From the NCBI RefSeq assembly GCF_020524585.1, contig NZ_JAIVLK010000002.1:310001-374000 (forward strand): 64,000 nt of DNA, in the 5' to 3' direction. Position 1 is the stretch's first letter. Every line of letters starts with the position of its first letter. This DNA comes from Celeribacter naphthalenivorans (GTDB taxonomy: Bacteria; Pseudomonadota; Alphaproteobacteria; Rhodobacterales; Rhodobacteraceae). A model generated the notes under the pieces. It saw nothing but the letters and a program-made list of their open reading frames with translations. It had not been told where the DNA came from and did not search any database. Below are positions 28,020 to 36,768 of the stretch, piece after piece. Made by a program: the position numbers and the translations under genes.

Positions 28020-29234
28020 TTATCCCGCCAAAGCTTTGTTCAGGTTCTCGTCGATTTTCTCCAAGAAGCCCATGGTGGTGAGCCAGGCCTGATCCGGGCC
28101 GACGAGAAGCGCGAGGTCTTTCGTCATGAAACCGCTTTCGACCGTGCTGACGATGGTTTTCTCCAGCGTCGTGGCAAAGCGCATCAGCTGTTCGTTGCCA
28201 TCGAGTTTCGCGCGGTGCTTGAGGCCGCCGGTCCAGGCGTAGATCGAGGCGATGGAGTTCGTGGAGGTCGCCTCACCCGCCTGGTGCTGGCGATAGTGGC
28301 GGGTGACGGTGCCGTGGGCGGCTTCGGCCTCAACGATCTTGCCATCCGGCGTCATGAGCTGCGAGGTCATCAAGCCCAAGGAGCCAAAGCCCTGTGCCAC
28401 GGTGTCGGATTGCACGTCGCCGTCGTAGTTCTTACAGGCCCAGACGAATTTGCCCGACCATTTCATCGCACAGGCGACCATGTCGTCGATCAGGCGGTGT
28501 TCGTACCAGATGCCTGCTTTTTTGAAGTCTTCCGCGAATTCCGCGTCGAACACCTCTTGGAAGATGTCTTTGAAGCGGCCGTCATAGGCCTTGAGGATGG
28601 TGTTTTTGGTCGACAGATAGACCGGCCAACCGAGGCTGAGGCCGTAGTTCAGCGAGGCGCGGGCGAAGTCGCGGATCGAGTCGTCGAGGTTGTACATCGC
28701 CTGATAGACACCGGCGGAGGGGGCGTCATAGACGACCTTCTCGATCACCGTGCCGTCTTCGCCCTCGAATTTCATCGTGAGCTGCCCCTTGCCGGGGAAG
28801 CGGAAATCGGTGGCTTTATATTGGTCGCCAAAAGCGTGGCGGCCCACGACGATGGGATCGGTCCAGCCGGGCACGAGGCGCGGCACGTTTTTGCAGATGA
28901 TCGGCTGACGGAAGACGACGCCGCCCAGAATGTTGCGGATCGTGCCGTTGGGCGATTTCCACATTTTCTTGAGGTTGAATTCCTCGACGCGTTGCTCATC
29001 GGGCGTGATGGTCGCACATTTGACGGCGACGCCGACCTCTTTGGTCTTTTCAGCCGCATCGATGGTGATTTGATCTTCGGTCTCGTCGCGGCTCTCGATG
29101 CCCAGATCGTAATAGAGCAGGTCGATGTCGAGATAGGGCAGGATGAGTTTCTTTTTGATGAAATCCCACATGATGCGGGTCATTTCATCGCCGTCCATTT
29201 CGACGATTGGGTTGTCTACCTTGATCTTGGTCAT
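28020..29234 (-). CDS. icd: Isocitrate dehydrogenase (NADP), eukaryotic-type dimeric form
   Basis: This 404-residue TCA-cycle enzyme oxidises isocitrate to 2-oxoglutarate with NADP. The N-terminus [20 protein letters not shown] and the motif [20 protein letters not shown] are those of the subfamily II enzymes shared with mitochondria and alphaproteobacteria, not the E. coli type. The later motif [20 protein letters not shown] lies near the nucleotide site. ATG 29234 gives the canonical N-terminus; an ATG five codons upstream is possible. It is monocistronic with its own terminator. The region upstream contains a palindrome TGTATGC-N4-GCATACA. Confidence 0.96.
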   Translation of the reverse strand: MTKIKVDNPIVEMDGDEMTRIMWDFIKKKLILPYLDIDLLYYDLGIESRDETEDQITIDAAEKTKEVGVAVKCATITPDEQRVEEFNLKKMWKSPNGTIRNILGGVVFRQPIICKNVPRLVPGWTDPIVVGRHAFGDQYKATDFRFPGKGQLTMKFEGEDGTVIEKVVYDAPSAGVYQAMYNLDDSIRDFARASLNYGLSLGWPVYLSTKNTILKAYDGRFKDIFQEVFDAEFAEDFKKAGIWYEHRLIDDMVACAMKWSGKFVWACKNYDGDVQSDTVAQGFGSLGLMTSQLMTPDGKIVEAEAAHGTVTRHYRQHQAGEATSTNSIASIYAWTGGLKHRAKLDGNEQLMRFATTLEKTIVSTVESGFMTKDLALLVGPDQAWLTTMGFLEKIDENLNKALAG

Positions 29235-29309
29235 CTGGGGAAGCTCCATGCGATGTCTGGAAGAGTCGGGTTTGTTTTAGCGCAGTTCCGGGGAGAGTGA
29301 AATGTTTAT

Positions 29310-29327
29310 TGTATGCCATTGCATACA
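29310..29327. promoter_or_regulatory. Palindrome TGTATGC-N4-GCATACA, candidate operator
   Basis: A perfect inverted repeat with 7-base arms around CATT lies 76 bases upstream of icd and about 250 upstream of the TonB receptor. It has the shape of a dimer-binding operator (GntR-type sites look similar), but the regulator is unknown. Confidence 0.5.
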
Positions 29328-29441
29328 TTTTTCGCCTTTTGTCTCTGAACAGCCTGTCAGGGCAGGCCACGTCTGTCTATGGGATCGGTATCGCGGAGAG
29401 ATGTTTCAAATCTGCAACGTTGTGCTTCAGTGGCCCAGATT

Positions 29442-29467
29442 TATTCTTGATAAAAATAGTAAGAATA
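29442..29467. promoter_or_regulatory. AT-rich inverted repeat upstream of the TonB receptor
   Basis: Arms TATTCTT and AAGAATA are separated by 12 AT-rich bases, about 110 bases before the receptor start. Iron-responsive control of such receptors is usual; whether this is a Fur, RirA or Irr site cannot be decided. Confidence 0.35.
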
Positions 29468-29574
29468 TGTAGGAGCAGCCTGAATGCTGGCTCCGATCCA
29501 CACGGCGGAGCTTCCAGGTAGCGACAGCCCCCAAGACGCAGCACATCGAAAATGCAAACGATGAGGGGGTTTTC

Positions 29575-31668
29575 ATGACCACTTTGCACCGGACCGCTGG
29601 GGTCCGTATGCGCCTGCACTGCAGTGTCGCCATTCTAGTTTCCTGTTTTCCGATCGCCACTTTGGCGCAGGATGTGTCGCAAAATGTCACCGTCCTCGAC
29701 ACCATCGTGGTCGAGGGCAACACAGGCGAGACCAGCGTCGAGACCCTGACTGGTGGCGAGATCGCCGTCGTTGAGGGCGAGGCCGTCGCCGACAGTTATA
29801 CAGGCGATGTTGCCACCGCACTGCGCTCCGTGCCCGGCGTGTTCACGCGCTCGCCGGGGGACAACCCCGCCGTCACGGTCAACATTCGCGGCATGCAGGG
29901 GTTTGGCCGCGTCAACACGATGATCGACGGTATCCCGCAGACCTTCCGCAATATGTCGGGCCATGGCGGGTCTTATGACGATCAGGTCTTTGTCGATCCC
30001 GGTCTGGTCGCCAGTGCCGATGTCGCAAAAGGCGCCGTGGCGGGGGCCGCGGGGATGGGCGCGCTGGCGGGGGCCGCGAACTTCCGCACCATCGGCATCG
30101 ACGATGTGCTCGATGGGGAGAAACGCGTTGGCGGGATGTTGAAATTCAGCGCCGGTACCAACGGCTACGGCCCTCATGTGACGGCGGCGGGCGCCATGCA
30201 GGGCAATTTCGCCACCGGCGGCGACTGGGGGACGATGCTGGCGATTTCCGGCTATGAGAATGGGCAATATGCGGATGGCGATGGCACCAAATCCAGCGAA
30301 TATACTCAGGACGAGCCACTCACGATCCTTGCCAAAGCCCGCTTCCGCCCGTCGGACGCGCTTGAGATCAATATCGCGGCGCAGGACTATAATAACAAAA
30401 TGTTCCCGGCGAGTTCGTCTGGTTATCTCTGGGACATGGAGCGTCAGAGCGTGTCTGCCGATGTCCATTACAACCCGGCCAGTGAGCTGATTAACATCTC
30501 CGCCAATGCCTATTGGCAGGATATGTCCTTTGATTTCCCCGGTCACGAAGGTCAAGCCTACAATGGCAGCACCGGGCGCGAGGGCACGGATATCTCCAAG
30601 GGCTTCTCCGTGTCGAACAGCAGCCGGTTTAGCCCGAACCTGCGCCTCGACTACGGGTTGGCCTGGTCGAACAACGATTACGATGTGAATGAGTTGGGCG
30701 GCAACAATGGCTCTGGCGAGTTGGACAAGCTGGGCGCGTTCTTGCAGGCCAGTTACCAGATGGGCGCCTGGGATTTCGGGGCAGGGCTGCGCTATGACAC
30801 ATGGGAGCTGTCCGGGGAAATTCCCGAGACGGTGAATAACGTGACCACCGTGGTGCCGCTGGACAATTCGGGCGAGGAGCTTTTGCCGAACCTGAGTGCG
30901 CGCTATCACTTTAGCGATGCGCTTTCGACCTATGCCTCTTATGCGCAAACCATGCGTGCACCGACCGCGACCGAGATGTTCTACGGCGTCAATGGCAATG
31001 CCCACACCGGCGGCGGCACCACGATCCGTGTGAACCCGGATCTCGATTCCGAAAAAGCGGAGACCTTTGAGATCGGGGTGAACTATGCGACCGAGCTCTA
31101 TTATGTTTCGGCCTCGGCGTTCCAATCCAATGTCGAGGATTTCATCGTCTTCGAGACCGACAGCGACAATGAAGTGCGGTTCATCAACATTCCGGGCGAG
31201 ACTAAGCTGCGCGGGGTCGAACTTGCGGGTGGCTTTGAGACGGAGCGGTTCTTTGGCTCTCTCTCTGTGACGCTTTCCGACACGGACCAGCCCGCAGCGC
31301 AGCAGGCCGGTGGCGGGCATGACCAATATGGCGAGCTGCCGAATGAGTATCTGACGCTCGATCTCGGTGCGAAATTCCAGGGCGACGACGGTCGTATCGG
31401 CGCGCGGATGCGCTATGTCGGCGACAGCGTCGTGGCGCGCTACACGAGCTTTAGCGACATGACGGCGACGATGATCGACAAACCGTCTTACACGCTCTTT
31501 GACCTCTACGGTTCCTATCAGGTCAGCGACAATGCCGAGCTTTTCGCCAGCGTGGAGAATGTCTTCGACAAATATTACGTCGAAGCGAATTCCGGTGACA
31601 CCAGTCTCAATGGCGGCATCGGTGGGCGCGGGCGCACCTTTACCCTCGGGGCGACGTTCCGGTTCTGA
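29575..31668 (+). CDS. TonB-dependent outer-membrane receptor, heme-receptor type
   Basis: This 697-residue receptor has a signal peptide (ending near TLAQ), a TonB-box-like segment (VTVLDTIVVEG) and a plug domain (TALRSVPGVFTRSPGDNPAV, NIRGMQGFGRVNTMIDGIPQ). A 22-strand-type barrel follows, ending in an aromatic residue (FTLGATFRF). The plug pattern with DPGLVASADVAKGA, then GMGALAGAANFRT, resembles the HmuR/HasR hemin-receptor branch, so heme or hemoprotein uptake is the best guess. GAGGGGG before 29575 supports the start; ATG 29608 is an alternative. No heme ABC transporter or TonB genes adjoin. Confidence 0.8.
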   Translation: MTTLHRTAGVRMRLHCSVAILVSCFPIATLAQDVSQNVTVLDTIVVEGNTGETSVETLTGGEIAVVEGEAVADSYTGDVATALRSVPGVFTRSPGDNPAVTVNIRGMQGFGRVNTMIDGIPQTFRNMSGHGGSYDDQVFVDPGLVASADVAKGAVAGAAGMGALAGAANFRTIGIDDVLDGEKRVGGMLKFSAGTNGYGPHVTAAGAMQGNFATGGDWGTMLAISGYENGQYADGDGTKSSEYTQDEPLTILAKARFRPSDALEINIAAQDYNNKMFPASSSGYLWDMERQSVSADVHYNPASELINISANAYWQDMSFDFPGHEGQAYNGSTGREGTDISKGFSVSNSSRFSPNLRLDYGLAWSNNDYDVNELGGNNGSGELDKLGAFLQASYQMGAWDFGAGLRYDTWELSGEIPETVNNVTTVVPLDNSGEELLPNLSARYHFSDALSTYASYAQTMRAPTATEMFYGVNGNAHTGGGTTIRVNPDLDSEKAETFEIGVNYATELYYVSASAFQSNVEDFIVFETDSDNEVRFINIPGETKLRGVELAGGFETERFFGSLSVTLSDTDQPAAQQAGGGHDQYGELPNEYLTLDLGAKFQGDDGRIGARMRYVGDSVVARYTSFSDMTATMIDKPSYTLFDLYGSYQVSDNAELFASVENVFDKYYVEANSGDTSLNGGIGGRGRTFTLGATFRF

Positions 31669-31693
31669 GGTGTAAACTGTCTTAACGAGTGTT

Positions 31694-31720
31694 GGCCTGT
31701 CCTTTTCGGACGGGCCTTTT
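31694..31720 (+). terminator. Terminator of the TonB receptor gene
   Basis: A 9-bp stem GGCCTGTCC / GGACGGGCC (one T-G pair) with loop TTTTC, followed by TTTT, 25 bases after the stop. Confidence 0.8.
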
Positions 31721-31742
31721 GTTTATGCGGCGTCGCGCCGCG

Positions 31743-32429
31743 TTACCCTGCGACCACCAAACCGACGCCATAGGCCACAAGCGCACAGACGCCGCCGACC
31801 AGAACCGTCTCGCTCACCGCTCGCATAAGTCCGGCGCGGGTGGCGACATGGCGCAAGACGCCCAACAATGTGAGCGCGGTGGCGGTGGCGGCCACGGCGG
31901 AGCCGAACCGGATGCCCAGAGGCAGGCCCAAAATATAAGGCAGGATCGGGATCACGCCGAAGGCCACGAAGGACAAGAATGTGATCAGGGCGCGGGGCCA
32001 CAACAACCCCTGTCCGGGATCTTCCAGCCCTTCGACTTGCGAGAGCGTCATCTCCGCCATCAGCCCCGGCGATTTCGCCGCCAGCGCCGCCATGGTCGTG
32101 GCGTCGAGCGTCGAGAGTCCGTGGCTTTGCAGGTGCCGGGTGAGGGCGTCGATCTGTGCCGATGGGTTTTGCCTCAACTGCCTGTGTCTCAGCTTCGTCA
32201 TGTCGCGGGCGGCGCGGGCCGAGAGGAATTCGCCCAAGCCCATCGAGGTCGCATCCGCAAAAAGATTGGCCAGTCCGAACACCAAGACCGCCAGAGCGGC
32301 GATTTCGCCTGTGCCCTCGGCATTGGCGCCGGCAAAGCCCGCGACGATGGCGAAGGTGGTGACGATGCCGTCATTGCCGCCATAGACGATCTGTTTTAGG
32401 TGATCGGTGAGGGGGGACCTTGCAAACAT
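31743..32429 (-). CDS. VIT1/CCC1-family transporter
   Basis: This 228-residue membrane protein has five predicted helices. It starts with the family pattern LKQIVYGGNDGIVTTFAIVA and then FGLANLFADATSMGLGEFLS. VIT1/CCC1 proteins export iron or manganese from the cytosol or into storage compartments. The central soluble stretch (about 80-140) corresponds to the metal-binding hairpin of plant VIT1, although I do not see its full glutamate set. It is convergent with the TonB receptor gene, so an iron theme is possible but unproven. Confidence 0.82.
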   Translation of the reverse strand: MFARSPLTDHLKQIVYGGNDGIVTTFAIVAGFAGANAEGTGEIAALAVLVFGLANLFADATSMGLGEFLSARAARDMTKLRHRQLRQNPSAQIDALTRHLQSHGLSTLDATTMAALAAKSPGLMAEMTLSQVEGLEDPGQGLLWPRALITFLSFVAFGVIPILPYILGLPLGIRFGSAVAATATALTLLGVLRHVATRAGLMRAVSETVLVGGVCALVAYGVGLVVAG

Positions 32430-32599
32430 GCTGGGCTCTCGTGTTTGTTTGTGCGAGAGCTTAGGCGAAAGCCCCGATTGATGCCAGATTTTCGACGGGA
32501 ACGGAGGTTTTGCGCTCGGGGAGGGTGATTTTGTTGGGGTAAAATGATACCTATTTTTTAAGGTATTGTTTTTGCTTTGTAAATCGAAATAAGAGCCGC

Positions 32600-32627
32600 T
32601 TGACGTGGCGCGCGAAATGCTTAGAAC
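32600..32627 (+). promoter_or_regulatory. Promoter of rplM-rpsI
   Basis: TTGACG (32600-32605), a 16-base spacer and TAGAAC (32622-32627) lie 38 bases before the rplM start. An ATACCT-N8-AGGTAT inverted repeat lies just upstream, near 32550. Confidence 0.5.
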
Positions 32628-32665
32628 ACGCTCAATCGAATTCCTATCCCATAAGGGCTGAACCT

Positions 32666-33130
32666 ATGAAAACCTTTTCCGCAACACCGGCGGACATCGA
32701 CAAGAAATGGATCATCATCGACGCCGAAGGCGTGGTGCTGGGCCGTCTCGCGTCTATTGTCGCTATGCGTCTGCGTGGCAAGCACAAAGCCACCTTCACC
32801 CCGTCCATGGACATGGGTGACAATGTCATCGTGATCAACGCCGACAAAGTGCAACTGACCGGCAAAAAACGCACCGACGAGCGTTTCTACTGGCACACCG
32901 GCCACCCGGGCGGCATCAAATCCCGCTCCATGGGCGAGCTGCTTGAGGGCAAATACCCCGAGCGCGTCGTGACCAAAGCCGTGCAGCGTATGCTGCCGGG
33001 CGGCAAACTGTCCCGTCAGCAAATGACCAACCTGCGCGTCTACGCCGGTGCCGAGCACCCGCATGAAGCTCAGAACCCCGAAGTTCTGGACGTGAAGTCC
33101 ATGAACAAGAAAAACACCCGGAGCGCATAA
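32666..33130 (+). CDS. rplM: 50S ribosomal protein L13
   Basis: This 154-residue large-subunit protein shows all L13 signatures: [20 protein letters not shown] near the start, [18 protein letters not shown], and the basic loop [16 protein letters not shown]. It starts behind AAGGG and stops two bases before rpsI, the universal bacterial arrangement. A good promoter lies directly upstream. Confidence 0.98.
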   Translation: MKTFSATPADIDKKWIIIDAEGVVLGRLASIVAMRLRGKHKATFTPSMDMGDNVIVINADKVQLTGKKRTDERFYWHTGHPGGIKSRSMGELLEGKYPERVVTKAVQRMLPGGKLSRQQMTNLRVYAGAEHPHEAQNPEVLDVKSMNKKNTRSA

Positions 33131-33132
33131 TC

Positions 33133-33618
33133 ATGGCTGATGAAATCAAATCCCTCGACGAGCTGAACGCCGTCGCCGGTGGCGAAACCGTCGTCGAAGT
33201 TGCAGCTCCGCGTGAACCGGTTCGTGACGAACTGGGCCGTTCCTACGCCACCGGCAAGCGTAAAGACGCTGTCGCGCGCGTTTGGATCAAACCGGGCTCC
33301 GGCAAAGTCACCGTCAACGGCAAAGACATGTCTGTCTACTTTGCCCGTCCGGTGCTTCAGCTGATCGTGAAACAACCGGCTCAAATCGCTGGCGTCGAAG
33401 GTGAATTCGACGTGGTTGCCACCGTCAAAGGCGGCGGTCTCTCCGGTCAGGCCGGTGCTGTGAAACACGGCATCTCCAAAGCTCTGCAGCTCTACAACCC
33501 GGAACTGCGTGCCGCTCTGAAAGCCGCTGGCTTCTTGACCCGCGACAGCCGCGTCGTCGAGCGTAAGAAATTCGGTAAGCGCAAAGCCCGCCGTTCCTTC
33601 CAGTTCTCCAAGCGTTAA
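33133..33618 (+). CDS. rpsI: 30S ribosomal protein S9
   Basis: This 161-residue small-subunit protein has the body motif [20 protein letters not shown] and the universal basic C-terminus [16 protein letters not shown] that reaches the P-site tRNA. The N-terminal extension of about 35 acidic residues is usual in alphaproteobacteria. It is co-transcribed with rplM and closed by a strong terminator. Confidence 0.98.
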   Translation: MADEIKSLDELNAVAGGETVVEVAAPREPVRDELGRSYATGKRKDAVARVWIKPGSGKVTVNGKDMSVYFARPVLQLIVKQPAQIAGVEGEFDVVATVKGGGLSGQAGAVKHGISKALQLYNPELRAALKAAGFLTRDSRVVERKKFGKRKARRSFQFSKR

Positions 33619-33642
33619 TCGCTTACTGGACCCAAGATTTGG

Positions 33643-33683
33643 AAACCGCCACGGAGCACTCCGCTGGCGGTTTTCTCTTTTTT
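33643..33683 (+). terminator. Terminator of rplM-rpsI
   Basis: A perfect 9-bp stem AAACCGCCA / TGGCGGTTT with an inner CGGAG / CTCCG helix, followed by a T-rich tract. It separates the ribosomal genes from the GSCFA operon. Confidence 0.85.
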
Positions 33684-33699
33684 GCGCCCGTTTTCGCCC

Positions 33700-33728
33700 T
33701 TGGCAGTGTTGCCATGCTGTTTCATAAT
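33700..33728 (+). promoter_or_regulatory. Sigma70-type promoter of the GSCFA operon
   Basis: TTGGCA (33700-33705), a 17-base spacer and CATAAT (33723-33728). The -10 lies inside an inverted repeat CTGTTTC-N9-GAAACAG (33717-33739), which could be an operator. The expected transcript would start about 20 bases before the TTG start codon. Confidence 0.55.
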
Positions 33729-33753
33729 TTTAGAAACAGAAAAGGCCTGTCTT

Positions 33754-34824
33754 TTGAAAAATCCCTATTCCGACCTGCCGCCGAAAGCCTTTTGGAAAAC
33801 CGGCGTCGTTCAGACGGACAAGGTCCACTGGCCCGAGCTTTTCGTGCCGAAATTCACCATCTCCGCCAACAGCGCCGTCGCCACCGCCGGCAGTTGTTTC
33901 GCGCAGCGCATCCGACAGGCACTGGCCGATGAGGAGATGCCGATCCTCGACGTCGAACCCGCGCCTGCGGCGGTAGAGGGCGATCTGGCGCGGGAGTTCG
34001 GGTACGGGCTGCATTCCGCGCGCTACGGCAATATTTACACGCCGCGTCAGCTTTTGGAGCTGTTGCAGGACATGCAAAAGGACGCGGTGCACAAGGCGCT
34101 GATCTGGGAGCGGGACGGGCGCTATGTCGACATGCTGCGCCCGAATGTCGAACCCGATGGCTGTGCCTCGGTGAAAGAGGTGCTCGAGCTGCGAAAGCAG
34201 CATCTGGCACGTCTGCGCGAATTGTTTGAGACGGTCGATGTCTTTGTCTTCACGCTGGGCCTGACGGAAGCGTGGATTCACGCGCCGACCGGGCGCTGTC
34301 TGCCGGTCGCGCCGGGGGTGATCGCGGGGGAGTATGATCCCAAACTCTACCGGTTCCACAATTTCACCCATTCGGAATTGCTCAAGGATCTCAAGGCGAT
34401 CCGCGTTCTTCTTCGCGATATTCGCAAGGGGGTGAAGATCATCCTGACCACCTCTCCCGTGCCGATCACGGCGACGGCGTCGGGCGATCACGCGTTGAAC
34501 GCCAGCACCTATACGAAATCCACGCTGCGCTCTGTGGCGGGCGAAATGGCGATGAAATTCAAGGATGTCGACTATTTTCCCGGCTATGAAATTGTCACCA
34601 CCTGGGCGCGGGAAAACCCGGCCTATGAGGCGAACCAGCGCAGCATCCGGCCTGAGGTCGTCGCCCATGTGATGGCGGTGTTTCTCGACGCTTACGGGCT
34701 GCGCAAAACCGGCGCGGCGGATCAGGCGGAGCCCGCAAAGATTCATGACGATGCCGAATATCTCGAAGGCCATGACGACGATCTGGTCTGCGAGGAAATC
34801 CTGATCGAGGCCCTGCAAAAATGA
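33754..34824 (+). CDS. GSCFA-domain protein 1 (SGNH-hydrolase-like)
   Basis: This 356-residue GSCFA-family protein has the name-giving motif GSCFA at residues 46-50. Other blocks shared with its paralogue are SARYGNIYT, FTLGLTEAW, APGVIAGEYDP and TSPVPITATAS. The family is thought to be a divergent SGNH/GDSL hydrolase or acyltransferase group; the activity is not known. TTG 33754 is chosen because AAAAGG lies seven bases upstream and it puts the N-terminus (MKNPYSDLPPKAFW) in register with the second GSCFA protein. The acidic C-terminal tail (about 330-356) is specific to this copy. There is no signal peptide. Its stop overlaps the next start by four bases. Confidence 0.75.
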   Translation: MKNPYSDLPPKAFWKTGVVQTDKVHWPELFVPKFTISANSAVATAGSCFAQRIRQALADEEMPILDVEPAPAAVEGDLAREFGYGLHSARYGNIYTPRQLLELLQDMQKDAVHKALIWERDGRYVDMLRPNVEPDGCASVKEVLELRKQHLARLRELFETVDVFVFTLGLTEAWIHAPTGRCLPVAPGVIAGEYDPKLYRFHNFTHSELLKDLKAIRVLLRDIRKGVKIILTTSPVPITATASGDHALNASTYTKSTLRSVAGEMAMKFKDVDYFPGYEIVTTWARENPAYEANQRSIRPEVVAHVMAVFLDAYGLRKTGAADQAEPAKIHDDAEYLEGHDDDLVCEEILIEALQK

Positions 34825-35630
34825 CCCGCGCCTTGTTGATCGGAAACTCGCATGTCGGCCCTTACCTCAATGCGCTGAAACATGCGGAGGGGGAGGTCGC
34901 TTTGGACCTCGATTGCATCGCGGCCTTTGGCGACGGTCTTGAGCGCTACACCATTGAAGACGGCGTGTTCTGCGGCAACATCCTTGATCCGAAGGTGACC
35001 GGGCGCAAGGGCAAGGGGCCGTTTCCCGGCTCGGAGGTGCGCGCGGTGCTGAAGGATTACGATGTGGTGCTGCTGACCGGTCTCAGGTTCTCGATCTTTC
35101 AGGTGATCCGTGTGTTCCGTGATCTGGGTCTTGTGACGATGGACAGCTCCCGCGATTATGCGACGGCGGCGGAAAACGGCGTGACGCTGGTCTCCGAGGC
35201 TTTGTTGCACCGGCTGATCGCGGAACGTCTGTCGGGCAGTCTGATGATGCAGATCGCGCGGGACATCCGGGCCGCAACGGATGCGCCGATCCTTGTGCTG
35301 GCCCAACCGCGCCCGACGCGGCAGGTCTTGGTCGAAGGCACAAGGTTCGAGACCTTTTGCAACGCCGAAGAGCGCGGTGAGGGGGACTTTGTGTCGAAGA
35401 CCTATGAGCGCCTCGCGCAGGAGCTTTGCGCCGGGATCGCGGCGCATTATGTGCCGCAGCCGCCGGGAACCATCGACGGGGGGATGTTCACGGACACCTC
35501 CTATATGATGGGCACCCTGCGCCCGCCGTTTTGGAAAAAGAACGGGCGCCCTGTGGATTTTCGTCATGGCAATGCCCGCTATGGGGCACGGATGTTGAAA
35601 CATGTGGCGCGGGAGCTGGAAACGCTGTGA
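34821..35630 (+). CDS. SGNH-type hydrolase-like protein between two GSCFA genes
   Basis: This 269-residue protein opens MTRALLIGNSHVGPYLNALK; GNSH fits the nucleophile block of SGNH hydrolases. Near the C-terminus, DFRHGNARYG (D246, H249) fits the DxxH block that completes such a triad. There is no signal peptide. It overlaps the upstream gene by ATGA and the downstream gene by GTGA, so all three should be made together. The substrate is unknown; acyl or acetyl ester chemistry on a polysaccharide or lipid is a guess from the fold only. Confidence 0.65.
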   Translation: MTRALLIGNSHVGPYLNALKHAEGEVALDLDCIAAFGDGLERYTIEDGVFCGNILDPKVTGRKGKGPFPGSEVRAVLKDYDVVLLTGLRFSIFQVIRVFRDLGLVTMDSSRDYATAAENGVTLVSEALLHRLIAERLSGSLMMQIARDIRAATDAPILVLAQPRPTRQVLVEGTRFETFCNAEERGEGDFVSKTYERLAQELCAGIAAHYVPQPPGTIDGGMFTDTSYMMGTLRPPFWKKNGRPVDFRHGNARYGARMLKHVARELETL

Positions 35631-36592
35631 GCCATCCCTATGAAACGAGCCCGGCAAAAGCGTTCTGGCGCAGTGGTGTTGTGGAGACCGACCGGCGGCG
35701 CTGGCCTGAGATTTACACGCCGGCCTTTCCGATCCGGGCCGAGACGGCCGTCGCCACCGCCGGGAGCTGTTTTGCGCAGCACATTGGCCGGTTTTTGCGG
35801 GACGCGGGCGTCAATGTTCTGGATGTGGAGCCTCGTCCTGAGGGCATGAGCGATGAGGCGGCCAAAGCGCGTGGCTATGGCCTCTATTCGGCGCGCTACG
35901 GCAATATCTATACGGCACGCCAGCTGCGCGAGTTGTTGGAGGATGCCTTTGAAATCTATGTGGAAGACCGCCATTTTCTGACCCGCGACGGAGCATGGTT
36001 CGATGCGCTGCGCCCCGGTGTGGAGCCGGACGGTTTTGCCACTTTGGAGGCGGCGGTGGAGGCCCGGCGGGCGCATCTTTTGCAGGTGGTGGAATTGGCG
36101 CAGGAGATGGAGGTGTTCATCTTCACACTGGGTCTGACCGAAGGCTGGATCGACCGTGAAACGGGGCGCGTGCTGGCCATGGCGCCCGGCGTGATTGCGG
36201 GCGATTACGACCCGGAACGTTATGTGTTCCACAATTTTACCTATGACGAAATTTACGCCGATCTCGTTGAAATCCGGAAACTTTTGCGCGGCATCAATCC
36301 CAATGTGCAGCTCCTGCTGACCGTCTCGCCGGTGCCTTTGACCGGGACGGCCTCCGACCAGCATGTTTTGGCGGCGACGAGTTATTCGAAATCGGTTCTG
36401 CGCGCGGTGGCGGGGGATTTGGCGGAGGCATACGCGACGGTGGACTATTTTCCCTCCTATGAGATCGTCACCACTTGGGCAGCACCCGAGGCGGCTTTTG
36501 CGGCGAACCTGCGTTCGGTCCGGCCCGAGATGGTCGAGGGGGTGATGGAGGTGTTTTTGACCGCGCATGGATTGGAGACCACTGGCGGTTGA
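35627..36592 (+). CDS. GSCFA-domain protein 2 (paralogue of protein 1)
   Basis: This 321-residue paralogue of the first GSCFA protein is about half identical by eye along its whole length. GSCFA is again at residues 46-50, followed by SARYGNIYT, FTLGLTEGW, TVSPVPLTGTAS and YFPSYEIVTTWA. The GTG start overlaps the stop of the SGNH gene (GTGA), and the N-terminus MSHPYETSPAKAFW matches MKNPYSDLPPKAFW of copy 1. It lacks the acidic tail of copy 1. Its gene is the last in the triad; the next gene begins 176 bases later. Confidence 0.75.
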   Translation: MSHPYETSPAKAFWRSGVVETDRRRWPEIYTPAFPIRAETAVATAGSCFAQHIGRFLRDAGVNVLDVEPRPEGMSDEAAKARGYGLYSARYGNIYTARQLRELLEDAFEIYVEDRHFLTRDGAWFDALRPGVEPDGFATLEAAVEARRAHLLQVVELAQEMEVFIFTLGLTEGWIDRETGRVLAMAPGVIAGDYDPERYVFHNFTYDEIYADLVEIRKLLRGINPNVQLLLTVSPVPLTGTASDQHVLAATSYSKSVLRAVAGDLAEAYATVDYFPSYEIVTTWAAPEAAFAANLRSVRPEMVEGVMEVFLTAHGLETTGG

Positions 36593-36768
36593 CAGGCGGT
36601 TGAGGCGCTGCCTGTTTGGTGATCGAAGATTTGGCACATGCCATGAAATTGATCGTCGTGTTCGGGTGTCCTTGGGAAACCTCTTGCACATTTGATCAAA
36701 ATCTTTTCAGGATCGAAGAGACAGGGGATAGGGCCGGGACCGGCCCGGACATTGGGAAGGGAGCCAGC

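Larger units (their letters stand above)
29235..29574. other. Divergent promoter region between icd and the TonB receptor
   Basis: This 340-base gap is noticeably richer in A and T than the surrounding genes. It contains a perfect 7-4-7 palindrome (29310-29327) and an AT-rich inverted repeat (29442-29467). No gene is visible. Confidence 0.5.

Noticed and set aside
28215-29300. A 361-codon plus-strand frame opposite icd
   Set aside because: Antisense shadow of icd; no start signal.
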